DNA of 14,706 nucleotides from Candidatus Melainabacteria bacterium. Its GTDB lineage: Bacteria > Cyanobacteriota > Vampirovibrionia > LMEP-6097. Location of the stretch: the NCBI GenBank assembly GCA_028817775.1, contig JAPPOW010000072.1, positions 1 to 14,706 on the forward strand, in the 5' to 3' direction. The position numbers and the translations under genes are program-made. The notes beneath the pieces are model-generated. The model ran no database searches. It had not been told where the DNA came from and saw only the letters and a program-made list of their open reading frames with translations. This document shows positions 7,410-13,909 of this stretch, one piece after another (positions within the stretch are counted from its first letter, which is position 1; each line of letters opens with the position of its first letter).

Positions 7410-7441
7410 ATTATTCACTCTAAACCCGGGTTGAGAGTCAA
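7410..7441 (-). promoter_or_regulatory. MerR-type promoter/operator of the Cys-rich peptide gene
   Basis: In the minus reading: -35 TTGACT (7441-7436), a 20-nt spacer, and -10 AATAAT (7415-7410). The spacer is filled by a 22-bp dyad at 7417-7438, whose halves on the plus strand are ACTCTAAACCC and GGGTTGAGAGT; it is symmetric except at one position pair. An overlong 19-20 bp spacer holding the dyad is the signature of promoters activated by MerR-family metal sensors. The TTGACTCT...AGAGT layout is close to ZntR and PbrR/CadR targets. The site lies between the two divergent genes and so could also serve for autoregulation of the regulator. Confidence 0.88.
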
Positions 7442-7466
7442 CACTTTTGAGAGAAAAATTTTTAAA

Positions 7467-7898
7467 ATGACTGAAAATCAACCAAATTATTTGCAAATTG
7501 GTGAGCTTTCCAAACAAACAGGGATTGCAGTTAGTGCTCTGCGTTACTACCAAAAAGTAGGTTTGCTTGAGCCTTGCCATGTTTCATTGCAGACCAAATA
7601 CCGTTATTACCAAGTGAGTGATGTGGCACTAGCCAAGTTTATAAAAAAATCTCAGCGCTTAGGTTTCAGTCTCGAGGAGATAAAACAAATTCTAGATGAG
7701 AGGAATGCTGGACGTTCTCCTTGTCCTAAGGTTAGGGTTCTGGCAAAATCCAAGATAGGTGAGCTGGATCAGCAGATAGCTGATCTGCAAAAACTAGAAC
7801 AAGAGCTCAATGATTATATTCTTCAAGCAGGCAAGGAGCTTGAATCTAAGTCAGATGACCAACGGATTTGTGCCTTGATAGACAAAGCTGATGTTTAG
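7467..7898 (+). CDS. MerR-family metal-responsive transcription regulator
   Basis: A 143-aa regulator. The winged helix-turn-helix occupies about residues 8-72 (LQIGELSKQTGIAVSALRYYQKVGLLEP, then RYYQVSDVALAKFIKKSQRLGFSLEEIKQIL), followed by a long dimerisation helix (87-122). Cys86 (SPCPKV) matches the Cys at the start of that helix in ZntR/MerR, and Cys135 (RICALID) matches the last ligand Cys of ZntR. The Cys or Cys pair between them is missing, and an extra Cys37 sits in the wing region. Such proteins bend the DNA of an overlong promoter to activate it when metal is bound. The start at 7467 is chosen because an upstream TTG at 7431 would begin inside the operator and adds residues not found in the family. 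The divergent neighbour is the Cys-rich peptide. Which metal it senses is unknown. Confidence 0.92.
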   Translation: MTENQPNYLQIGELSKQTGIAVSALRYYQKVGLLEPCHVSLQTKYRYYQVSDVALAKFIKKSQRLGFSLEEIKQILDERNAGRSPCPKVRVLAKSKIGELDQQIADLQKLEQELNDYILQAGKELESKSDDQRICALIDKADV

Positions 7899-7902
7899 CA
7901 GA

Positions 7903-8019
7903 TTTGTCACGAAAGTTTCAAGAGCAAGACTTGCGAGAAGCCCCAAAGGGGCTGTCCCGAAGTTTATTAGTCATAAATGAGGGCGAGCGTAACGCAGCTA
8001 TTGGAGCTTTCGTGATAAA
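7903..8019 (+). repeat. Structured repeat family, copy B (3' of merR gene)
   Basis: A 117-nt element starting 4 nt after the merR-family stop codon. Outer arms 7903-7925 and 7997-8019 pair with 19 Watson-Crick pairs, three G-U wobbles (valid only in plus-strand RNA) and one mismatch. The inner part aligns with copy A: CTTGCGA (7930-7936), a hairpin AGCCCC-AAA-GGGGCT, CCCGAAGTTT, a stem TTTAT/ATAAA, AAATGAGGG, then GC-N-TAACG. The TTTAT/ATAAA stem replaces TTTGC/GCAAA of copy A with both partners changed. The element is followed by yjbQ, whose frame is open through it by chance. Confidence 0.78.
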
Positions 8020-8038
8020 TCTAGTGTATGCTAGGGCT

Positions 8039-8452
8039 ATGAAATCATTTACTAAGCATCTTTGGTTTAACACTAAAAAAAGAAGAGACTATATCCATAT
8101 TACTGACCAGATTAATGATCTGGTCTGCCAGAGTGAGATTCAAGAAGGATTTTGTTTGGTCTCTGCTATGCATATTACAGCTTCAGTCTATGTCAATGAT
8201 AATGAATCAGGTTTGTTAGAGGATATTGACGAATGGCTGGAAGGACTAGCGCCGGTGAACCCGGATTATAAACATCATCAAACTGGTGAGGACAATGGTG
8301 ATGCTCACCTCAAGCGGATGATTCTTGGTCATCAGGTAATGCTGCCTATTACTGAAGGTGAGCTTGATCTTGGTCCTTGGGAAGCAGTCTTCTACGCCGA
8401 GTTTGATGGACGCCGCAAGAAACGAGTGGTGGTTAAGATTATTGGTGAGTGA
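8039..8452 (+). CDS. yjbQ: YjbQ/UPF0047 family protein
   Basis: A 137-aa protein of the YjbQ (UPF0047) family, for which a side thiamine-phosphate synthase activity has been reported; the physiological role is still unclear. Family marks in order are YIHITDQI (19-26), AMHITASVYVNDNESGLLEDI (43-63, with His45), YKHHQTGEDNGDAHLKRMILG (77-97) and the end GPWEAVFYAEFDG...KRVVVKIIGE (112-137), which covers the full usual length. An upstream GTG/TTG-type extension back to 7904 is rejected because its 45 codons are the repeat element. The ATG at 8039 gives the standard family start (MKSFTKHLWFNTKKRRDY). No strong ribosome binding site is seen. It may be co-transcribed with the merR gene through the repeat. 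It converges on the next gene with 2 nt between stop codons. Confidence 0.92.
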   Translation: MKSFTKHLWFNTKKRRDYIHITDQINDLVCQSEIQEGFCLVSAMHITASVYVNDNESGLLEDIDEWLEGLAPVNPDYKHHQTGEDNGDAHLKRMILGHQVMLPITEGELDLGPWEAVFYAEFDGRRKKRVVVKIIGE

Positions 8453-8454
8453 TT

Positions 8455-9726
8455 CTAGGCTACCGTTACCATTGGAGCTTTGAGAGGTAAGGTATCATGG
8501 AGTTTGATATCTCGTTTCTTACCAGGTTTAGGACTTGGTTTGTCGCTAGAGCCATCGTCATCGTCTCCACCATCACCAGGCTTAGGCTTAAACTCAAGTT
8601 CAATATTTGATAGCCAGGTACTATTAACAGAACTTAGCTTATAGTAATCATCACCAATTTTGATATAGTAGCCAATATTTCTTTTGCCGTAATCAGGGTG
8701 ATCGATGATTGACGCATCCAACTCGCCGGCCAAACCTTGTTGTCCTAGCAAATCTAACAATCTTTTGACTATTGGGTCTTGGGTTTGATCGTACCACAAC
8801 TCCATATTGTCCCGTAGACTCCAAAAAACCAACTCACAATCCTTGCCATCTAGCCACTGATATGCTTTGGAACTTCTTGATCTGAACTTGCAATGCAAAT
8901 CATGAGTCTCTGCTAATTCTTGATACTTATCATGGATTAAAGTTGCAATATTGGTTTGTTTAGTCATAGGTAGAGCTAATTTGAGTTCTTGATTTTCATT
9001 GAGGTAAGCCTTGGCTGCTCTACCACACTCACTAATACAGCGATCGACACAATCCTTGAATTCATGTCTCTGTACTCCAGCCAGAGCTGCCAGACAGCCT
9101 AAGAAAATTAAGGTGCTGTTGCGACCCTCTTCATGCAATTTGGACATTGTGCCAACTTGTTTACAGAGCTCTTCTTGGCTGTGAGGACTGACGTTCTTGC
9201 ATGATCTGATGAAGTTCTGCAAAGCAATGGTTTCATCACTAAGAGGTAGAATTTCTGAAACAGTACAACCCTGCCCAATTGAAATTAAACTAGCAGCAAA
9301 ATATCTTTCGAGAAATCTCCACTGGTTGACTCTACTATTGGATAAATTAACATCTGTCTGAGACTTAGCACTTACGGCTTTGCCCAATCTTTCAATTTCG
9401 GCAAGCATTAATTGCATATCTTCTAGTCTGTCATTTTGTCCTTCCAAAAAAGCATATTCAAGACCGCTGACACCTAGGGTTTGTAACAAAATCGGTACAA
9501 GTTGTTGGGCTTCTTTGAAGTTACCTGAGCTTGAAAGCTGTTTGAGTGTGGCTTCATCAATTGTTTTGGCTCCGCTCTTTTGTGCTCCTCTAAGGTAAGT
9601 TTGAGTGGCAATATCACTAGCGCTGTGTAGATATGACTTCATTCCTGGGAAAGTTGAAAGCCCAGCTATGGTCAAAGACTGGAGAAGACTTCGCCGGTTT
9701 TGCATTGATTTGAAATCAGTATCCAT
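8455..9726 (-). CDS. Unrecognised protein with Tat-like N-terminus and CxxxCxxxC helix
   Basis: A 423-aa protein from the ATG at 9726 that I do not recognise. The N-terminus has a twin-arginine-like stretch NRRSLLQSLTIAGLSTFPG (10-28), which may direct export by Tat, though no clear AxA site follows. The body is mostly helical and holds eleven Cys, including CVDRCISEC (226-234), a C-x3-C-x3-C helix of the sort that lines copper-storage four-helix bundles. Near the end is a beta-like part (YYIKIGDDYYKL) and then a Pro/Asp/Gly/Ser/Lys-rich linker (about 379-404). A longer frame from TTG 9819 is rejected because it overlaps the start of the divergent 606-aa gene. The function is unknown; the Cys helix is suggestive only. 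Confidence 0.65.
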   Translation of the reverse strand: MDTDFKSMQNRRSLLQSLTIAGLSTFPGMKSYLHSASDIATQTYLRGAQKSGAKTIDEATLKQLSSSGNFKEAQQLVPILLQTLGVSGLEYAFLEGQNDRLEDMQLMLAEIERLGKAVSAKSQTDVNLSNSRVNQWRFLERYFAASLISIGQGCTVSEILPLSDETIALQNFIRSCKNVSPHSQEELCKQVGTMSKLHEEGRNSTLIFLGCLAALAGVQRHEFKDCVDRCISECGRAAKAYLNENQELKLALPMTKQTNIATLIHDKYQELAETHDLHCKFRSRSSKAYQWLDGKDCELVFWSLRDNMELWYDQTQDPIVKRLLDLLGQQGLAGELDASIIDHPDYGKRNIGYYIKIGDDYYKLSSVNSTWLSNIELEFKPKPGDGGDDDDGSSDKPSPKPGKKRDIKLHDTLPLKAPMVTVA

Positions 9727-9807
9727 GGCGTTTATCTTATCATAGTGTTCTCTTGAAATCAGACGAGGGTAATACGTATTTGCTACTATTGTGGTTAAGG
9801 TAATTAC

Positions 9808-11628
9808 GTGAGGGTCCAATTACTTAATCCAGAATTATTAGCAGCTTATCCGGGCAAAGTTGCTGAGATATTGGGCCGTCACGCTGAGAAATGCGATATT
9901 GCAGCAATTATCGATTTGCTCCATGGCTCTACCAAAGAGAAACAATTTACCGATGCATTGAGACCACTGCTTGCCAAGGCTGGTTTGAAGGGAGGGAATT
10001 TCAACCGACTGAAAAATCAACTCTGGGCGATTGCTCCTAACAACAAAAAATTTCAGAGGAAATTAGAACAAGATCCTGGTGTGCTACTTGCGAGCCCAAG
10101 AATTAGTTTCCCGGGTACTGACTTTAGCTTAAGTACTGTAACTGGTAGAAGACCACAGGAGACTTTGAATCATTTTCGTAATTTAAGAGCTCTCAATGAT
10201 TTTGACAAAACTTTAATCCCCAAAGCGCTGGCAGATTCTGATGAAGAGCGCAGGAAAGTCTATGAGAACTTTAGTCAAATGATGGCTGCTGCAATCCGAG
10301 ACCCTGAGCTTATTAATCCCCACTCTGAAAAATTTGAAATTGTTGCTTGGTATAGTTTTGTTTACCTTGAAGCTGCTACAAAGTTGACGGAAGCAGGGAA
10401 GGTCGAGAATGGTGTGCAATTAGTAAAACTGGGTGCTGTGAAGGACTACTTCAAAACTCTATCAGAGAGCTTGGATGAGGATTGGGATAAGGCTTTGCAA
10501 TACCTTGAGTCCTTGCCTCAAACTGATAATGACTATATTAAATTAGAACAAATTCAGAATGCTCTTGGGCTTGAACAAAATTTAGCATTGAAAGCTCGTG
10601 GTCTATTTATTGCTCCAGGGACAGATGGTCTACCTTATGAAGGCAAAATTGTTTGGGATCTTGCTCGAGAAGTGATGAGCAAAAGTGGTTTGAGAATACC
10701 AGTTGACTATGTTTATGCGCTTAACTCTGGTGAGCTTGGTGCTGGCTATTGTGATCATAGTCGGGTTCTTTTGTCGATTGATGCTTTGATTCAAGTAGAT
10801 TCGGTAGTGAAGATGTCTCAAGTTTGGTTTGATGATTTTACAAAGAATGAAGCTACAAAACCTAAGTTTGTGCAAGTGCCAAAGCTCTTGTTTAATTGGT
10901 TGTCTGCGATGTCAATTGGGGCGACAAGTGAGCTTGGTAGAGCAGAGATTCAACAGTTGTTTGAAGAACATGTTTTGGCAGAGGAGTTAGCTCATGCTGA
11001 AACTTCTGCCTATGCTGAAGTCAAAATGAGGAGAGAGGGGTATGATATGTATGGAGCTGCAGAGGATCGGGATTTGCCATATTTAGCCTACAGTATCATG
11101 AGACCTGGGTCTGAGGTCTTTAAGACTTTTGATGAACAATTAAAAGATCAAAATGTTCAAACTAGAAAAGAAGCTGCCAAAGCGGCATGGGAAGTTGAGG
11201 CGAATCTGAAATCAATTGCCGAGGGTCCACTGCCTTTGTTGAATTTGCAAGAATATCTTGGCGGGGTGGCATTCTCTATGGGTATGGATTCTACTGATAG
11301 AGAGGCATATGATGCAGCCAAAATTATCAACACTAAATTATTAACCGAGGAATTAATACCTGGTGGTAAAGAATTAACCGCTGAGCTTGATTGGTCTGAG
11401 CTAATGGCAAGGCGTAAACTTGACAGTAACGGTAAATTGACTGCTATCAGAACTGCTTGGGCTAAGTTTTTTGATGATAATTTTGCCACGGTCAAGGATG
11501 CTACTGATTCTGCTAAGCTTCAGCAAATTAGGAATGCCGCTCAAAGAGTACTAGATAGAGAGTTTTATACAGATGCCGAAAGAGAAACTATGGTGCCAGG
11601 CTGGAAAGAAGAGCATAATAGCCAATGA
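9808..11628 (+). CDS. Unrecognised 606-aa protein with EExxH zincin-like motif
   Basis: A GTG start with TAAGG seven nt upstream (9796-9800). No signal peptide or membrane segment is visible and the protein looks soluble. I cannot name it. The part 298-400 has the order seen in small zinc peptidases: a strand (PVDYVYALNSGELGAGYCDHSRVLLSIDAL) followed by a helix holding EELAHAE (392-398). The motif is EExxH rather than HExxH, so the first zinc ligand would be Glu, and a His four residues before it (His388) is a possible substitute. That would mean an altered or inactive metal site. The rest is helical and charged. It is divergent from the 423-aa gene with about 80 nt between starts. Its stop codon TGA lies inside repeat copy C (AATGAGGG), so the last residues may have been set by insertion of that element. 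Confidence 0.7.
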   Translation: MRVQLLNPELLAAYPGKVAEILGRHAEKCDIAAIIDLLHGSTKEKQFTDALRPLLAKAGLKGGNFNRLKNQLWAIAPNNKKFQRKLEQDPGVLLASPRISFPGTDFSLSTVTGRRPQETLNHFRNLRALNDFDKTLIPKALADSDEERRKVYENFSQMMAAAIRDPELINPHSEKFEIVAWYSFVYLEAATKLTEAGKVENGVQLVKLGAVKDYFKTLSESLDEDWDKALQYLESLPQTDNDYIKLEQIQNALGLEQNLALKARGLFIAPGTDGLPYEGKIVWDLAREVMSKSGLRIPVDYVYALNSGELGAGYCDHSRVLLSIDALIQVDSVVKMSQVWFDDFTKNEATKPKFVQVPKLLFNWLSAMSIGATSELGRAEIQQLFEEHVLAEELAHAETSAYAEVKMRREGYDMYGAAEDRDLPYLAYSIMRPGSEVFKTFDEQLKDQNVQTRKEAAKAAWEVEANLKSIAEGPLPLLNLQEYLGGVAFSMGMDSTDREAYDAAKIINTKLLTEELIPGGKELTAELDWSELMARRKLDSNGKLTAIRTAWAKFFDDNFATVKDATDSAKLQQIRNAAQRVLDREFYTDAERETMVPGWKEEHNSQ

Positions 11629-11662
11629 GGGCTCGCTTAACGCAGTTATCGTGCTTTGTGAA
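11624..11662 (+). repeat. Structured repeat family, copy C (partial)
   Basis: AATGAGGG, CTC, GCTTAACGCAG, TTATCGTGCTTTGTGAA. It aligns with the 3' part of copy B (AATGAGGG, CGA, GCGTAACGCAG, CTATTGGAGCTTTCGTGA) and with the short AATGAGGG-N3-GC-N-TAACG of copy A. The 5' half (CTTGCGA, hairpin, CCCGAAGTTT) is not found upstream, where the 606-aa reading frame runs. It is thus a truncated or degraded copy. The gene's stop codon falls in the conserved ATGAGGG. Confidence 0.65.
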
Positions 11663-11675
11663 CAGTACCTAATAA

Positions 11676-11703
11676 TTGTTATCAAATTCTTTTAGGATAT
11701 TAA
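11676..11703 (+). promoter_or_regulatory. Possible promoter of the 312-aa / ankyrin pair
   Basis: TTGTTA (11676-11681), 16 nt, TATTAA (11698-11703): a fair sigma-70-type match in an A/T-rich stretch 50 nt before the ATG at 11755. It is sequence similarity only, in a region where such matches are common. Confidence 0.35.
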
Positions 11704-11754
11704 CTTATATCTCAGAGGGATTCAATTTTAAATTAAAAAAGTGAGGAGAGAGAA

Positions 11755-12693
11755 ATGTCTGGAACAAATTCAGCTACAGCAGGTAGCGGCATAAAAACAG
11801 GTCATATTATAAGGACCATTAGACAACAAGCAAGAGATAAAGCTGCAGCGGGCTCGGGTAAGAGTGCTAGCACTGGTTCTAGTGCAAGAGCAATGACTGT
11901 GGCACAACTTAGTGCTCAAGCCAATCGAAGGCATGTAGTTTTGCAAAGCAGGATGGAGGGAGTAGATACACAGAAGTTTTCATACCCAGAATCAATGAAG
12001 CGACTTAGCGATTTGCAGGAGACGGCAGGGATTGAAAACATTGTTTTGACTGGGCTTGCGACTGCTTACTATAGTGCTAATCCGCTAAACCAGATTCCAA
12101 CTGATAGTAAAGAAGCGACTATCGTGGGAGAACTACGTGATCAAGCCAAAGCTGAATTTAATCATCCAAGTTCTGTTAAGAATGATTCGCTCGGTAAACT
12201 GGCTGGTAATTTGAGGATGTTGGGACATGCAGTCTCAAGTACTAAAGTAAGTAAAGAGGTTGATGAACTCTTGCTAGAGATTGGCAAACTTAGAGGATCT
12301 GTTTTTAGTGAGGACAATATGAAAGCTAATGTCAGTTGGGAGAACAATGGTACCAGTGCTGAGAATATTGGACCAGCAGTTCTCTCAGATATTGATAGGC
12401 ACACAGCAACTCAGTTCCACGTCAACCATATCAAGCCGACAGCCAATGCTTATAGCTGCGCTGAAATGGATGCACAAAAAGCAGAAGCTCTCAAAGATGG
12501 TTTGAAAAATGTTTTGCAGAGATCTTGGGTCTTGTCACACCAGGTTAAAGTTATGGGACAAACTCAGACCAATATGCAAGCAGCTAGTAAGAAAGCAGCT
12601 TTGCTTCAAAAAACTGTTGAACAAATATTAAGGCGATCTGATGCCTTGCTTAAACAAGAGTGCAGCTTGCTTAAGCAGGCAAAGGCTAATTGA
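11755..12693 (+). CDS. Unrecognised helical protein with disordered N-terminus
   Basis: A 312-aa protein with an excellent ribosome binding site (GAGGAG at 11743-11748). Residues 1-55 are rich in Ser, Gly, Ala and Thr with scattered Arg/Lys and are probably unstructured. The remainder is mostly helical, and the last 70 residues (QKAEALKDGLKNVLQRSWVLSHQVKV... to LLKQAKAN) look like a coiled coil. There is no membrane segment or classical signal peptide. I do not recognise a family. The ankyrin gene follows after 44 nt, so the two are probably one transcript. An unstructured Ser/Gly start and a partner ankyrin protein recall secreted effectors, but nothing in the window shows a secretion system for them. 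Confidence 0.7.
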   Translation: MSGTNSATAGSGIKTGHIIRTIRQQARDKAAAGSGKSASTGSSARAMTVAQLSAQANRRHVVLQSRMEGVDTQKFSYPESMKRLSDLQETAGIENIVLTGLATAYYSANPLNQIPTDSKEATIVGELRDQAKAEFNHPSSVKNDSLGKLAGNLRMLGHAVSSTKVSKEVDELLLEIGKLRGSVFSEDNMKANVSWENNGTSAENIGPAVLSDIDRHTATQFHVNHIKPTANAYSCAEMDAQKAEALKDGLKNVLQRSWVLSHQVKVMGQTQTNMQAASKKAALLQKTVEQILRRSDALLKQECSLLKQAKAN

Positions 12694-12737
12694 TCCAAGT
12701 TTAGCTTAATGCTATTATGGGTGGGGACTTTTGTTGA

Positions 12738-13904
12738 ATGCTGGATCTCCACACAATATCGCAAAGAATTAATTCTGGCTGTAGTATTGCTGCTAACAAG
12801 CAAAGTAGTCAGATTAGCTCGGCTGAGTGTCACAGCCTTAGTCGTGAGAAATTAGCTGCGCTTCATGATCCTCAAGCTGAAGTGATTGAGAAAGTTGATA
12901 AATTATTGCCAGAAATAAAAAAGTTTAGACCTATTGTTGGTTTGTTAGTTCCAAGATTGAGTCCTGACCTGCTGGAATCAGCTAGCTGGAAAAAGATTGC
13001 AGCTGAAGTAAAAGCAGACCCTAGAGTTCTAAGACTTAGAGCTTCTAACGGAGAGACTTTGATTAACAAGGCAATTAAGCAAGGAGATTATAATCTAGCT
13101 GAAGAATTATTGGAGCATGGGGCAGCTTTGGACTTGCCTAATAGTCGTGGAGAAATGCCACTGGAACTTGCGATTCTACAAGGGTATACCGGTCTTGCTG
13201 AGTTGATGGTTAGTAATGATGCTCCACTTGATGTGCAAGGCAAAACTGGTAAGCTTCCTCTTTTGTTAGCTTGTGAACGAAAACATACCTGCCTTGCTGA
13301 AACGATGGTGGCAAAGGGTTCACCGTTTACGGTTCCTAAAACTAGTTTGATGCAAGATCTTTCTAATGCAGTAACTAAGGCTGATGACAAAGCTGGTTGG
13401 TTGATTAGACTGGCAGGGTTCCTGACGGTGCCATTTGTTGATATTGATGACTTGATGGAAACTCTTACTGGTAAATGGATACCACTGGAGTTAGCTTTGA
13501 CAAGTGGTGTTCTGCATGAAAATATAGAACGCCTTTGGGAAGGAGGAACTCTTGATGTTTCTGAGCTTGAGAGTGAATTAGAAGCACAGGGTTCTACTAT
13601 ACCTGAGACTAAAACTGCTGCTTCAGAACCAACTTCATTAGAAAAAGTATTTCAAGCAGGAGATATAGAGAAAATTACTGGAGTATTGAACCGGGGGGCA
13701 AATGCAGATGAGAGATTTAGTGATGGTAAAACTCCACTTGAAGCAGCAATGAATTCTGGCGACCTTGACATTATTGAACTTGTGTTAAATCAAGGTGCAA
13801 ATGCAAATGGGAGATTTAGTACGGGGAAAACTCCACTTGGGGCTGCTGAAGACTACGGTGATGAAGATCTCACTCTATTGTTGCTAGACCATGGTGCTAA
13901 TTGA
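12738..13904 (+). CDS. Ankyrin-repeat protein
   Basis: A 388-aa protein. Residues 1-100 have no clear fold. Ankyrin repeats follow at about 103-135 (NGETLINKAIKQGDYNLAEELLEHGA), 136-168 (RGEMPLELAILQGY) and 169-201, with a degenerate unit at 244-276 (GKWIPLELALTSGV). Three more repeats end the protein (about 299-328, 329-361, 362-388), closing abruptly at LLLDHGAN with no capping helix. Repeats 329-361 and 362-388 are very alike also in DNA (offset of 99 nt between 13698 and 13797), so that pair is a recent duplication. Ankyrin repeats bind other proteins; the partner is unknown. It is probably co-transcribed with the preceding 312-aa gene. The ATG at 12738 has a poor ribosome binding site. 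It converges on the TVP38-like gene, with stop codons 5 nt apart. Confidence 0.88.
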   Translation: MLDLHTISQRINSGCSIAANKQSSQISSAECHSLSREKLAALHDPQAEVIEKVDKLLPEIKKFRPIVGLLVPRLSPDLLESASWKKIAAEVKADPRVLRLRASNGETLINKAIKQGDYNLAEELLEHGAALDLPNSRGEMPLELAILQGYTGLAELMVSNDAPLDVQGKTGKLPLLLACERKHTCLAETMVAKGSPFTVPKTSLMQDLSNAVTKADDKAGWLIRLAGFLTVPFVDIDDLMETLTGKWIPLELALTSGVLHENIERLWEGGTLDVSELESELEAQGSTIPETKTAASEPTSLEKVFQAGDIEKITGVLNRGANADERFSDGKTPLEAAMNSGDLDIIELVLNQGANANGRFSTGKTPLGAAEDYGDEDLTLLLLDHGAN

Positions 13905-13909
13905 GAATT

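Noticed and set aside
7431..7466. TTG start for the MerR-family gene
   Set aside because: It lies inside the operator and adds 12 residues foreign to the family; the ATG at 7467 fits.
7904..8038. N-terminal extension of YjbQ
   Set aside because: This is the translated repeat copy B; the homologous part starts at the ATG 8039.
9727..9819. TTG start of the 423-aa gene at 9819
   Set aside because: It would overlap the start of the divergent 606-aa gene, which has a good ribosome binding site; the ATG at 9726 gives a sensible N-terminus.
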